A model generated the notes under the pieces. The model saw only the letters and a program-made list of their open reading frames with translations, ran no database searches and was not told where the DNA came from. 64,000 bases of DNA from G965198795 sp965198795 (lineage in GTDB: Bacteria; Pseudomonadota; Alphaproteobacteria; Rhodospirillales; Casp-alpha2). The stretch is from positions 2,418,001-2,482,000 of the forward strand of contig OZ240674.1 of assembly GCA_965198795.1 (NCBI GenBank), written 5' to 3'. A program made the position numbers and the translations under genes. Positions 25,907-35,200 of the stretch are shown piece by piece (the stretch's first letter is position 1; each line of letters starts with the position of its first letter).

Positions 25907-28315
25907 CTACTCGTTGGCTGGCGTCAACAAAAGGCTTCTAAACCGCCGGTCTTCCTGGGTCCAGTCGTTCCCGAGCGTAATCCAGCCGCCCCCGGCCCAG
26001 CGGTCCAGTTGATCCGCGTAATGCTGGGAGAGGACATTCCCGGATTGACCTGTCGCGATGGTGAAGCGGCTTTTGTCTAGATTGCTTAAATCAAACAGCA
26101 CGCGAAGGCTGGCGCCATGTTTGTTGGTGAAGGGTTTCGGCCCTTCCCGATACCAGGCGGCGCCCCGGTGAAGCGTGAAATTTCCGCCGTCTGTCGGCGT
26201 GCTGAGAGTAAAGGCGCGTTTGAGCGGCCCGATACGCGACAGAATGGGATGGCCGAATTCCGCGACATGGGCGTCTCCCCAAAGGGCGGGACGCCTCAAC
26301 CTCGTGTCCATGGCCGTCATGTCCGCGACGGCTTCCCTGAACGCCGCCGTGACCCGCTCTCCACAACGCTCGGCCCGCGCGGTCGATACGTCGTCGCACC
26401 AAACCGTGTGACGGGTCAGCGCGTTCTGGATGGCGCGGACCCGAAAGCCCCAGAAATCCTTGTAATCGTCTTGCAGTTCATCGGCGAACAGCCGCGCTTT
26501 CAGACGCGTCAGCCAGAAAGATATCAACAAGGGGGCCCGGCTATCCGCCCGCATCTCGAAGTTCCAGGCATTCAAGCCGTCACGCTGCCGCCGTTCCCCG
26601 TCGCTTAAAGGCTCCTCCAGGCGCGAAAGCATCAAGGGCGTCAACGTCCGCGCCATGACGGACAGCGTATCCAATTGGGGGGCCGCGGCCTCATCGGGCG
26701 TGAACGCCGCCCGGGCGGCCAGTATCTCGCGGAGCCGTTCCGCCCGGTATGGCGCGTCCCAGGTTCTTGATATCAAATCGGGATGATCCAGGGGCACGAC
26801 CCGGTTATTCGCATTGCCGATCACGCCGTTTTCCGGGTTTACGCGACGGGGCAAACGCTCGAAAGGAAGATACCCGTTCCATCCCGAAGAGCGTTCCCAG
26901 CCATGACGGGGATAAAGTCCGTCACCGAACCGCCGGATGGGTATCCGGCCAGCCGTCACGTAACCGATTGAACCATCGACATCGGCGGCGAAAACATTCT
27001 GGACAGGACTATGAAAATCCCGGAGCGACGTTTCGAGTTCATTCCAAGACGTTGCTTTTCCAAAACGGTAAAGCGCATCCGGCGTCTTGTCGGTGGGATC
27101 GAGATAGGTGGCTCGAAGGGACAAAAGATAGCCGTCTCCAAGGGCGTCCAGACCATCTCGCACGCCGGACAGGATCGGTCCGCGCCTGGTGGCGCGAACG
27201 GTGAGCGTGACGGGCTCCTCATCCCTAACCCGGATGATTTCCTCGCGAACCTTAAACGGTTGAGGACCGTCCGCATCCCGGTAACGGGCCGCGTCGCCAG
27301 CGATAAGTTCCTCGAAAAAAACATCCTCGACGTCTGCGCCGGTGGTGGTGAATCCCCAAGCGACATGGCCGTTGTGTCCGACGACCATCATCGGGACGCC
27401 GGGCGCCGTCGCGCCGGCAATCGTTCGGCCGGGCGTTTCGATCCGCGCGAGATACCACATGACGGGCGCCTGGAACCGCAAGTGCGGATCATTCGCGAGG
27501 AGCGGCTTGGCGGTGCTGGTGCGCGCCCCGCCGCTCAGCGCCCAAGCGTTTGACGCGACGCGCGGCGCGGCGAGGGGGACGGCGCCCGGCCAGGCCCAGT
27601 CACCGGGCGGGATGACGGGGCGGTCGAGGGTAACCGGCGCGCCGGGCCTGTCTTGCGGCCAAAGCTGTTCGACTTGCTCCGCCGTCAAGTGAGAGCGCAG
27701 ATTGGCGCGAAGAATTTCCGCGCGCCAATTACCGCTCAGCCGAAGCGCCATCAGTTTACCCCAGACCAGGCTGTCCGCCGGTGTCCAGGGCTCGGGCTCA
27801 TGTCTCAGCGGCAGGAATTCCGGAACTTTCGGCCAGTGCTTCACGTCCAGCCAGGCGTTTACGCCGGCGGCGTATGCGTTGAGGGCCGCCCGCAATTCAG
27901 GCGAGGCGTTCGACGCTTGTTTCGCGGCCAGACGGCGCAGGCCCAAGGTCCGCACATATTTGTCCGTCTCAAGGCCGGTTCCGCCGATGACTTCAGCCAA
28001 TCGCCCGGCGCCGAAGCGGCGCATCATTTCCATTTGGAAAAAACGATCCTGGGCGTGAGCGAAACCGAGGGCGAAATGGGCGTCATCTTCCGAAGCGGCC
28101 CGGATTAACGGAACGCCATGCTTGTTTCGTGTGATGGTCGCGTCTGCGGCAAGCCCCCTCAAGGCGACGCTCCCGGTGGTGCGCGGCAGGGTGGTCAGTA
28201 GAAAGCCATAGACGCCCGTTCCCAGAAGAACCAGAAAAAGGACGGTAAAAACCGCGAGTCTCGGTGCGATTTTCCGGGGATTCGCCCGTTGGCGGGATCG
28301 GGTTTTTCGAGCCAC
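25907..28315 (-). CDS. Penicillin acylase-family N-terminal-nucleophile hydrolase
   Basis: 802 residues. A basic N-terminus and a membrane/signal helix (LAVFTVLFLVLLGTGVYGFLL) direct it to the periplasm. The acylase start RDKHGVPHI-like run reads RNKHGVPLIRAASEDDAHFALGFAHAQDRFFQMEMMRR; the self-cleavage site is SNAW at about residue 255, giving the new N-terminal serine of the beta chain. Later motifs include NNRVVPLDHPD and GQSGNVLSQHYADQLDRWAGG. The family hydrolyses amides such as penicillins or acyl-homoserine lactones, so quorum-signal degradation is possible but not shown. The ilvA remnant lies downstream and a malonyl-CoA synthetase upstream. Confidence 0.92.
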   Translation of the reverse strand: MARKTRSRQRANPRKIAPRLAVFTVLFLVLLGTGVYGFLLTTLPRTTGSVALRGLAADATITRNKHGVPLIRAASEDDAHFALGFAHAQDRFFQMEMMRRFGAGRLAEVIGGTGLETDKYVRTLGLRRLAAKQASNASPELRAALNAYAAGVNAWLDVKHWPKVPEFLPLRHEPEPWTPADSLVWGKLMALRLSGNWRAEILRANLRSHLTAEQVEQLWPQDRPGAPVTLDRPVIPPGDWAWPGAVPLAAPRVASNAWALSGGARTSTAKPLLANDPHLRFQAPVMWYLARIETPGRTIAGATAPGVPMMVVGHNGHVAWGFTTTGADVEDVFFEELIAGDAARYRDADGPQPFKVREEIIRVRDEEPVTLTVRATRRGPILSGVRDGLDALGDGYLLSLRATYLDPTDKTPDALYRFGKATSWNELETSLRDFHSPVQNVFAADVDGSIGYVTAGRIPIRRFGDGLYPRHGWERSSGWNGYLPFERLPRRVNPENGVIGNANNRVVPLDHPDLISRTWDAPYRAERLREILAARAAFTPDEAAAPQLDTLSVMARTLTPLMLSRLEEPLSDGERRQRDGLNAWNFEMRADSRAPLLISFWLTRLKARLFADELQDDYKDFWGFRVRAIQNALTRHTVWCDDVSTARAERCGERVTAAFREAVADMTAMDTRLRRPALWGDAHVAEFGHPILSRIGPLKRAFTLSTPTDGGNFTLHRGAAWYREGPKPFTNKHGASLRVLFDLSNLDKSRFTIATGQSGNVLSQHYADQLDRWAGGGWITLGNDWTQEDRRFRSLLLTPANE

Positions 28316-28359
28316 GAAGTAATCCTCCCCGGCGCTGTCCGTTAGCCTCTGGCTGTCCG

Positions 28360-29880
28360 TTAGCCTTTGAAGGTGTCGGCATAGGTTTCGCGCAGCACGT
28401 TCTTCCGCACCTTGCCCATGGCGTTTCGGGGAAGGCCATCGACAAAAAACACACGCTTCGGGACCTTGAAGTTCGCAAGCATCGCCTTGACGTGACCGAT
28501 CACGTCCTCCTCCGACGTTTCCAGGCCATTTTCCGCGCGGGTCACGACGGCCGTCACCGCTTCGCCAAAATCCGGATGCCGCAGGCCGATTACGGCGCTT
28601 TCCCCGACGCCGGGCAAATCGTCGATGATCATCTCGACTTCTTTCGGATACACATTGAAGCCGCCGGAGATCACCAAGTCCTTTTGCCGGCCGACGATGG
28701 CCACGTATCCATGGTCCTCAATCCGCGCCATGTCGCCGGTGATGAAGAATCCGTCGTCGCGAAAATCTTCGGCTGTTTTATCAGGCTTTTTCCAATACCC
28801 TTTGAAAACATTGGGACCCTTGACTTCCAGCATACCCGTTTCACCGTCCGGAACGGGATCGCCGTTCCGGTCCGTGATACGAATTTCCACCCCCGGCAGC
28901 GGTGTGCCCACCGTGCCGGCGACGCGCTCGCCGTCGTAAGGGTTGGACGTGTTCATGCCGGTTTCCGTCATGCCGCAGCGTTCCAGAATCCGGTGCCCCG
29001 TCGCCTCGGCGAAAGCGTTGAAGGTCTCCACCGGCAAAGGGGCGGACCCAGACGTAAACAGTCTCATGTTGGCCGCCGCCCGCTTGTCGAAACCCTCTGT
29101 CTCAAGCAGCCGCGCATAATGAGTGGGCACGGCCATCATGACTGTGGAGCGGGGCAACTGACGCACCACTTCGTCCGCATTGAACTTGTTCAACCAGATC
29201 ATGGAGGAGCCGTTCATGAGCACGCACTGACAAGCAACGAACAAACCATGGGTGTGAAAGATCGGCAAGATGTGAAGCAGGACGTCGGACGGCTCAAAAG
29301 CCCAGGTTTTGTGCAGGGTCTCTGCGTTGGAACCCAGGTTCTTATGCGTCAGCATGGCGCCCTTGGGACGGCCCGTCGTTCCCGAGGTGTAGAGGATCGC
29401 CGCCAAATCGTCCTCCTCGCAGGCGGCGGTGTCGAAGACGGCGGCGTGGCCGCTGGCGGCGTCGATCAGGCTGCCGGTCCCGTCGTCGCCCAGAGTCATG
29501 ACGGTTGGCGCGCCCCGCGCGCCGGCGAGCGGCCCCGCCTTGTCGCGGGCGTCCGGAGGGCATACGAAGACCGTTGGCTCCGCGTCCTGCATGAAATAAC
29601 CGACTTCCCCCGCCTGATAGGCTGTATTGAGCGGCAGAAATACCGCGCCGGCGCGCAGACAGGCGAGGTAGAGCAAAAGCGCTTCCGGTGATTTCTGAAC
29701 TTGAACAGCAACCCGGTCGCCCTTTTTGACGTCCGCCGCGACCAGGGCGTGGGCCATCTTGGCGCTTTCACTCATCAAATCACCGTATGACCAGGTTCGG
29801 CCGTCGGGCGTCTCAATGAACGGAGCCGCTGGGTTGGACGGGAAACGGGATTTAAACTGGTCGAAGATATTGGCGCTCAT
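28360..29880 (-). CDS. matB: Malonyl-CoA synthetase / acyl-CoA ligase
   Basis: 506 residues from the ATG at 29,880 (MSANIFDQF). Adenylate-forming motifs are complete: ILYTSGTTGRPKGAM, the hinge-side GDMARIEDHGYVAIVGRQKD and the C-terminal lysine in RNAMGKVRKN. Overall length and the N-terminal stretch match MatB, which makes malonyl-CoA from malonate, CoA and ATP; other short dicarboxylates or acyl acids cannot be excluded. No malonate decarboxylase or transporter is adjacent, so its role may be recycling of malonate or supply of malonyl-CoA. A start eight codons upstream is in frame but lacks a better site. Confidence 0.85.
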   Translation of the reverse strand: MSANIFDQFKSRFPSNPAAPFIETPDGRTWSYGDLMSESAKMAHALVAADVKKGDRVAVQVQKSPEALLLYLACLRAGAVFLPLNTAYQAGEVGYFMQDAEPTVFVCPPDARDKAGPLAGARGAPTVMTLGDDGTGSLIDAASGHAAVFDTAACEEDDLAAILYTSGTTGRPKGAMLTHKNLGSNAETLHKTWAFEPSDVLLHILPIFHTHGLFVACQCVLMNGSSMIWLNKFNADEVVRQLPRSTVMMAVPTHYARLLETEGFDKRAAANMRLFTSGSAPLPVETFNAFAEATGHRILERCGMTETGMNTSNPYDGERVAGTVGTPLPGVEIRITDRNGDPVPDGETGMLEVKGPNVFKGYWKKPDKTAEDFRDDGFFITGDMARIEDHGYVAIVGRQKDLVISGGFNVYPKEVEMIIDDLPGVGESAVIGLRHPDFGEAVTAVVTRAENGLETSEEDVIGHVKAMLANFKVPKRVFFVDGLPRNAMGKVRKNVLRETYADTFKG

Positions 29881-30037
29881 GGGGATGTTCGTCCTAAAAT
29901 CCATCCTAAAAGGCGAGAATGACGCGGCCGTTGACGAGGTTCCGGGGTTTTACTTAGCAATCGGACTTGTTTCTGGCAATCTCGCTGCGGCCGTCCTGGA
30001 GCCGCGCCCCGGACGCCACGGCGGAAAGCGAGGGAAT

Positions 30038-30886
30038 ATGCAGCGGAATTTTGTTCAGGCCGCCTCACCATCCGGGCTGCATGGAATCGCCTATACGGAA
30101 TGGGGAGCCAAGGACGCGCCCGCCGTCGTTTGTGTCCATGGCATGACCGGAAACGCGCGGAATTTTGATATACTCGCGGATGCTCTCTCGTCTGATTTCC
30201 GGGTGATTTGTCCAGACGTGGCGGGCCGCGGAGAGAGCGATTGGCTGCCCGACCCCATGCTGTACGCCATTCCGCAATACGTCGCTGACATGGTGACCCT
30301 GATCGCCCGCCTGAACGTCGAGAGCGTTCAGTGGGTTGGCGCCTCCATGGGCGGGCTCATTGGCATGACGATAGCGTCGCTGCCGAATAACCCGATCAGC
30401 CGGCTAGTCGTCAATGATATCGGCCCTATGGTTCCCAGAGACGCCTTGATCAGGATTGCGTCCTATCTCGCCAAGGGAGAGCGCGGGTTCGATGATTTAA
30501 GGGAAGTGGAAGAGCACTTCCGCTCGATTCACGCGCCGTTCGGCGCGTTGACGGACGATCAATGGGCGCACTTCGCGAAACACGGCGCCCGGAAGATGAA
30601 CGACGGCCGCTACCGTTTGCATTATGACCGCAATATCGCCATCTCCTTCAACGCGCTTGCCGGCGCGGACGTCGATATCTGGCCGGTCTGGGACGCAATT
30701 GCCTGTCCGTCGTTCGTCATTCGAGGGGCGGAGTCGGATTTGTTGCTGGCGGAAACCTGCCGGGAAATGGAGAAGCGCGGGCCGAAGGCGACGATCTGGG
30801 AAGTGCCGGAGACAGGCCACGCACCCGCGTTAATGGACCGGATACAAATTCAACAGGTTCGGGAATGGCTTGTCCAACAGCCCTAG
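30038..30886 (+). CDS. Alpha/beta-hydrolase fold protein
   Basis: 282 residues starting MQRNFVQAASPSG, preceded by GCGAGGG. The fold markers are the oxyanion region VVCVHGMTGNARNFD, the nucleophile elbow GASMGGL (Ser), the acid in FVIRGAESDLL and the histidine in PETGHAPAL. This resembles many esterase, lactonase or hydrolytic pathway enzymes; the substrate cannot be named. It diverges from matB across about 157 bp. The longer frame reaching back to 29,726 overlaps matB and is not coding. Confidence 0.88.
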   Translation: MQRNFVQAASPSGLHGIAYTEWGAKDAPAVVCVHGMTGNARNFDILADALSSDFRVICPDVAGRGESDWLPDPMLYAIPQYVADMVTLIARLNVESVQWVGASMGGLIGMTIASLPNNPISRLVVNDIGPMVPRDALIRIASYLAKGERGFDDLREVEEHFRSIHAPFGALTDDQWAHFAKHGARKMNDGRYRLHYDRNIAISFNALAGADVDIWPVWDAIACPSFVIRGAESDLLLAETCREMEKRGPKATIWEVPETGHAPALMDRIQIQQVREWLVQQP

Positions 30887-30894
30887 GCCCGCGC

Positions 30895-31606
30895 TCATAA
30901 CCAGAACGTGACGATGGCCGCCAAGGCGCATAGCGGCGCGATGACCTTTGGGCGTCCGCCGGCGCGCGTCTCCAGTCCTTGGAGAGGGGCGGGGCTGTTC
31001 TCGATTGCGTGGCGCCGCCGGCGGCGAGTCCCGTCATGGGGATCGCCGCCGTGCGGTTTCGCGTGACGGGATGCGGGGCGTAATTCCCTTGTCTCCACGG
31101 GCTTTGCGGCGCTGATCCGCCCGGAAGCGCCCGCGCGCCGGTGTAACCGCCGCGCCGCCGGAAACATTCTCAAGAGACGGCCGGGCGCGTCCGTGACGGT
31201 ATGGAGCGCCCGCCTTTGGGCCGCCTTGTCAGGCGCCCGCCTCCCTTTTTCGCCCCGCACCCGGGGCCGCGCGGTGCGTATCAAGATGGGCGGCGGCGAT
31301 CGTCAGCGTGTCTGTGGCGTGTCCGTTTCGGCGCATTGAACGGCCAGTTCCATTAGCATATCAGCATCCGGGCGAAGACGGCTTTCCCGCCCCGCCGCTT
31401 CCAACGGCTATGGAGCGTCTTGCGCGGGCCGTAATCCCGGCGCCCCGGCGGGACGCGCGGCTGGCCGCCGGGGGCCATTGCGGTTGATGAAAACAACGCC
31501 GCGCGGAACGCGCTTGCCGTCAAACCGGGGCTTGGCCCCGGGACTTCGGGAAAAAGGGATCAAGCTTGGCCATCCGCGCATCGCTCAGCCAGTAAAGACC
31601 GCTCAT
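30895..31606 (-). pseudogene. Degenerate IS5-family transposase
   Basis: On the minus strand from an ATG at 31,606 the reading is MSGLYWLSDARMAKLDPFFPK, the standard N-terminus of an IS5-type transposase; after a frameshift come FDGKRV...GVVFINRNGP and later LMELAVQCAE, then a stop and another frame with KGRRAPDKAAQRRALHTVTDAPGR, and finally LAAIVTFWL just before the last stop. Several frameshifts, in-frame stops and internal losses are needed to restore the family order, and the catalytic aspartates are not all present. It is an old, dead copy between the hydrolase gene and cheW. Confidence 0.8.
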
Positions 31607-31858
31607 GTCGCCGCTCCGGTGTGGAAGCCGCGCATCATGAAACGTGACAAAATCAACGCATCCCGGCCTTAAACCGGCAAACAAAAAACCGGCGGAAAAT
31701 ATTGTCTTGTGAAATATGACTCCCATGTCTTATGACTGTAGGCGGTTTGTCATGACCGAATTGGGCCAGTAAGGAACAGGCTTGGGCCTGACACAGGCCA
31801 ACCTTCGGGGAAAGAGCGTCTGTCCACGATTGATTGACGCCGGGATGTTGAGGTCGTC

Positions 31859-32344
31859 ATGAGCACGTCCACTGCTGTCGCAACCACTGGTTCCAGTGAA
31901 CTCGCCACGCGTCCCGGCGAGGATTTGCGCGATTTCGTCTCATTCCGGGTCGCTAATCAGTTGTTCGGCATTCCCGTTCTGAGTGTTCAGGACATCCTGA
32001 CCCCGGATAACATTGCCTCTATCCCGCTGACGCCCCCGGAAGTGCGCGGATCCATCAATCTGCGGGGCCGGATCGTCACGGTGATTGATGTGCGGGTTCG
32101 CCTCGGGCTTCCGGTTAAGCCCGACCTGGATACGGAAAACATGGGCGTCACGGTCGAGTACGAACATGAACTCTACACGTTGCTGGTTGACAAGATCGGC
32201 GATGTGGTGAGCCTGTCGAACGATATGTTTGAACGGAACCCGGCGACGCTGGATCCGATATGGCGCGATTTTGCAAACGGCGTTTACCGTCTGGATAACG
32301 AACTGATGGTCGTTCTCGACATCGACCGGATGCTGAATCTCTAG
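31859..32344 (+). CDS. cheW: Chemotaxis coupling protein CheW
   Basis: 161 residues with the CheW core: DFVSFRVANQLFGIPVLSVQDIL, then RGSINLRGRIVTVIDVRVRLGLP and a C-terminal ...NELMVVLDIDRML. It links chemoreceptors to the CheA kinase. It stands alone here, away from other che genes, between an IS5-type remnant and the convergent hemB. A 250 bp non-coding stretch with GGATGTTGAGG just before the ATG holds its signals. Confidence 0.93.
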   Translation: MSTSTAVATTGSSELATRPGEDLRDFVSFRVANQLFGIPVLSVQDILTPDNIASIPLTPPEVRGSINLRGRIVTVIDVRVRLGLPVKPDLDTENMGVTVEYEHELYTLLVDKIGDVVSLSNDMFERNPATLDPIWRDFANGVYRLDNELMVVLDIDRMLNL

Positions 32345-32360
32345 GGTTCAAGGACGGGGC

Positions 32361-33350
32361 TTAGCCCGCTTTCAGAAGCTTCGCGACTTCAACGGCGGCG
32401 TAGGTCAAAACGCCGTCGGCGCCCGCGCGTTTGAAGCTCGCCATGATTTCCAAGATCGCTTTGTCGTTATCGAGCCAGCCGTTTCCCGCGGCCGCCTTCC
32501 ACATGGCGTATTCGCCGCTGACGTGGTAAGCGAAGGTGGGAACCTGGAAAGTTTTCTTCACCTTGGCGACCATATCGAGATAGGGCAGGCCGGGCTTCAC
32601 CATCACCATGTCCGCCCCCTCGTCGAGGTCCAATTGAACCTCGCGCATGCCTTCGGCTTCGTTTCTCGGGTCCATCTGATAGGTCTTCTTGTCGCCCGTA
32701 AGCGCGCCGCCGGACCCGACCGCGTCCCGGAAGGGACCGTAGAAGCACGAGGCGTACTTTACGGAATAAGCCAAGATCGCGACGTCTTCAAAACCGCCGC
32801 TGTCCAACGCGTCCCGGATGGCGCCGACGCGTCCGTCCATCATGTCGCTGGGCGCGATGACGTCACAGCCGGCGGCCGCCTGGACGAGGGACTGCTTGCA
32901 GAGGACCTCGATGGTTTCGTCGTTTAGAATCCTGCCATCGCGGACCAAACCGTCATGGCCGTCCGAATTAAACGGATCAAGCGCCACATCGCAGATGACG
33001 CCGATGTCCGGCGCGGCGGCCTTGACGGCCTTGACGGCCTGGCACACCAGGTTTTCCGGGTTGAACGCTTCTTCCGCGCCCGGTGTCTTGAGGGCCGGGT
33101 CCATGTATGGAAAAATGGCGACACCCGGTATGCCCAGATTGATCGCGGGGCCCAGGGCGTCCGGCAGCACGTCAACGCTGACCCGGTCAACGCCGGGGAG
33201 CGGCGCCACGGGGTCGCGCACACCCTTGCCATCGACGACGAAGACCGGCCAAATCAAGTCGGAGACGCCGAGGTTGGTCTCGGCCACCATCTCGCGGAGC
33301 CAGGCGGTCCGGCGATTTCGGCGCATGCGGACGCGGGGATGGAAGGGCAT
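32361..33350 (-). CDS. hemB: Delta-aminolevulinic acid dehydratase (porphobilinogen synthase)
   Basis: About 330 residues from the ATG at 33,350 (MPFHPRVRMRR). The metal region reads DVALDPFNSDGHDG, the magnesium-type variant without the three zinc cysteines; the two active lysines are in YSVKYASCFYGPFRDA and VMVKPGLPYLD. It condenses two 5-aminolevulinate molecules in haem and B12 synthesis. The longer open frame to 33,602 runs back into an insertion-sequence remnant and is not part of the protein. Ends 17 bp from the convergent cheW. Confidence 0.95.
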   Translation of the reverse strand: MPFHPRVRMRRNRRTAWLREMVAETNLGVSDLIWPVFVVDGKGVRDPVAPLPGVDRVSVDVLPDALGPAINLGIPGVAIFPYMDPALKTPGAEEAFNPENLVCQAVKAVKAAAPDIGVICDVALDPFNSDGHDGLVRDGRILNDETIEVLCKQSLVQAAAGCDVIAPSDMMDGRVGAIRDALDSGGFEDVAILAYSVKYASCFYGPFRDAVGSGGALTGDKKTYQMDPRNEAEGMREVQLDLDEGADMVMVKPGLPYLDMVAKVKKTFQVPTFAYHVSGEYAMWKAAAGNGWLDNDKAILEIMASFKRAGADGVLTYAAVEVAKLLKAG

Positions 33351-33456
33351 CGGTGACTCCGGGAATTGAGAGTTGAAGAGGATCGGACGCCAACCATCTT
33401 GAGAGGGGAGCGTTTTGTCAACCGAAGCCCGGCATAAGCGGCGGGCCGGTAGTGGG

Positions 33457-33783
33457 TCAGCTTGAATTCCTTTTCTCGTAAGGGCCGTGTTTGGCCAGTT
33501 TCGGCTCAGCGGTTTCGACCAGCGCCACGATATCCGGCATTTCCCAAAGCCGGTCCGAAACACCAGCAGCCATCGCCGGGGTGAGTCCGCCCAGGCTCTC
33601 ATACTGGCGAATGAAGTTGTGGCAGGTCACGTGTAACGCGACGGCATGGGCGTGATTTTCACGCTTTTTCGAGAAGCCGCTGGTCAATCGGGGGAAGCGG
33701 CGCATGTGCATCCGCATAGCGGGGTTCTGCCGTTCGACATAAGCTTGTAGTATTTCAAACTTGATCTGACGCCGCTCGCAGTC
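33457..33783 (-). pseudogene. IS1-like transposase remnant, C-terminal end
   Basis: The minus strand reads FEILQAYVERQNPAMRMHMRR, FPRLTSGFSKKRENHAHAVALH and ending WEMPDIVALVETAEPKLAKHGPY, which is the C-terminal third of the IS1-type transposases common in alphaproteobacteria (usual form: YVERQNLTMRMHMRRFTRLTN). The N-terminal two thirds are missing; homology stops at about 33,783 where an IS481-type remnant of opposite orientation begins. It lies upstream of hemB. Confidence 0.78.
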
Positions 33784-34385
33784 ATGGGCGGGGCCGCGGA
33801 GGCGGTCTTCTCGATCTCAGGTGCAGCAGCCGCCGCCAGCGCGGTGCGCTCCATTTGGCTTCGTCACGGCCTCGCCACCTTCAAGCGCCGCCTGAAGGCG
33901 CTTGAGGCCAAGGCCGCCGAAGATGGCCTGGCGCCAGGCGGGGCCCAGGTTCAGGCGGGGCCTCCAGGCGCTGGAGAAGGAAAAGCTGGATGACCAGCTG
34001 TTCCCCGCCGTCAACGCCATCGGCCACACCAAGACCACGCTCACGCCGCCCCGGACAAACGGCGGCTGCGGACGGTTCCGCAAAACTATTTTACAGGAGT
34101 GCTGTCAGGCGGCGTTCCGCAAGCAAGGTCTATGGCGGCGGCGGCCAACTGCAAAAAGACCCCGGCGAATGGTGTGATCACGGCAACAATGACCGAACCC
34201 GTCAGGGAAAAACCTGCAAAGGAAAAACGCCCATGCAGACCTTGAGCGGCGATCAACAGATCTGAAAGGAAACGTTCCAGGCTTGATCTGCGGCACGTCC
34301 GCCCTGATCTGACGCCGCTTTTTGAAAGGGGCGGGGGTTGCCGGTTTTGACGCGGCGTCTGTCAGAGCAGGCCGGACGTACTACA
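33784..34385 (+). pseudogene. IS481-family transposase remnant with right end
   Basis: Three frames in order give pieces of one IS481-type transposase: AVRSIWLRHGLATFKRRLKALEAKAAEDG, then LDDQLFPAVNAIGHTKT...RFRKTILQE, then FYRSAVRRRS and NNDRTRQGKTCKGKTPMQTL, ending at 34,265. The DDE core between the first two pieces is deleted. After the stop, the sequence at about 34,358-34,385 (TGTCAGAGCAGG then CTACA) resembles the right inverted-repeat end of IS481 elements. The element end falls inside the reading frame of the neighbouring minus-strand gene, which it truncates. Confidence 0.75.
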
Positions 34386-34579
34386 GCTAAGGTTTGAGCC
34401 AGCCCGTCTAACCGGTCGGCGTTTTCTTCCCATTCGAGCGCACGGTCCGTTCCATGAAGGTTTTCAGGGAGATTATCGACGGTCTCCCGTTCCTCGTCCG
34501 CCAGCCCTTGAATTATGTCTGACAATTCTTCAAGGCGTTCCTTGATCTCGTTCAGATGTTTACGTCTGTTTTTGTTCAT
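34253..34579 (-). CDS. Small coiled-coil protein, truncated by an IS481-type element
   Basis: The first 65 or so residues (MNKNRRKHLNEIKERLEELSD, then IIQGLADEERETVDNLPENLHG and WEENADRLDGLAQTL) are charged and helical and look like a genuine small coiled-coil protein of the kind carried on phages and plasmids. From about residue 66 (VVRPACSDRRR) the frame reads the inverted end of the IS481-type remnant, so the last 40 residues are not original. A frameshifted HTH gene ends five bases upstream on the same strand. Function unknown. Confidence 0.5.
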   Translation of the reverse strand: MNKNRRKHLNEIKERLEELSDIIQGLADEERETVDNLPENLHGTDRALEWEENADRLDGLAQTLAVVRPACSDRRRVKTGNPRPFQKAASDQGGRAADQAWNVSFQIC

Positions 34580-34583
34580 CGTT

Positions 34584-34891
34584 TCATCCCCGCAGATTCG
34601 AGATAAAATTCCGCACGTATCCGTATGAATAGCCGGTTTCGGCGGCTATTCGGCGCTGGTTTAGGCCCCGATGGTAAAGCTCCATGACGCGCCGGTGTTT
34701 GTCGATGACGCGGCTGTGTTGTCCTCGCGCGCCCGGTGCAGCCGCTGCGCCGATCTTCGCGCTTCGGATATCTTGGCGTTATGTTCGCAGCGCGCGACAG
34801 CGGTGTTTATTTCGTCCAATATATCGTGCACCGCGTCCCGGAAGGATTTGACAGTATTCCGCGGCAGGTGCTGTAAGTGGAAAAGGGTCAT
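34584..34891 (-). pseudogene. Small HTH protein, apparently frameshifted
   Basis: An upstream frame (34,661-34,891) reads MTLFHLQHLPRN, VHDILDEINTAVARCEHN and SEARRSAQRLHRAR, helical and charged; then a change of frame near 34,720 gives HSRVIDKHRRVMELYHRGL and NQRRIAAETGYSYGYVRNFI, ending SNLRG at 34,584. The last part is a good helix-turn-helix. Joined, they would make a protein of about 100 residues. A short stand-alone start at 34,685 (MELYHRGL) is also possible. I cannot tell a real mutation from a programmed shift. It lies outside the left dif-like site, so it is probably not part of the prophage. Confidence 0.45.
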
Positions 34892-35200
34892 TGATCATTT
34901 CTTGGGTCCGTAAGCGGGTGTGGTTTGTCACATGACAACCGGGGCGATGGCGTCGGATCAAGACTGTTTTAACGGGCGCGAATCATGCTGGAACGGCCGG
35001 AGTATATCCTTGAAAAAAATTTACAAATAAATCGTAACCAATTGAGAAAAATATTATCATTCGATTTTCCATAATATAAATTATGCGATAAAATTCTTGA
35101 AATCCTTCGGCGTTTTCAACGTTTTACGAGAATTACGCTTGATCTTATTCCCGTTTTGCATACATCCCCAGTGACTTGAATAATCAACCTGGGAACAACA
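34892..35200. other. AT-rich region with the left attachment site
   Basis: 309 bp without a gene in the integrated state. From about 34,980 to 35,110 the sequence is much richer in A+T than its surroundings. It holds the left dif-like site (35,064-35,091). In the excised circle, the bases from 35,081 to 35,174 would become the 3' end of the repressor gene, and the leader of the HTH gene at 35,201 follows. Confidence 0.6.
35064..35091. repeat. Left dif-like attachment site
   Basis: The 28 bp site has the dif layout 11-6-11: ATTTTCCATAA, centre TATAAA, and TTATGCGATAA. Read in the same direction, E. coli dif has ATTTAACATAA, TATACA and TTATGCGCACC, so both arms and the centre correspond; CATAA and TTATG are symmetric around the centre. 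The centre and the right (XerC-side) arm are identical to the site at 46,305. Together they mark the prophage ends. Binding by XerC and XerD is inferred from the match. Confidence 0.75.

Noticed and set aside
32361..33602. HemB with an 84-residue N-terminal extension
   Set aside because: The extension reads back into the IS1-like remnant and has no HemB homology; the ATG at 33,350 gives the usual length.
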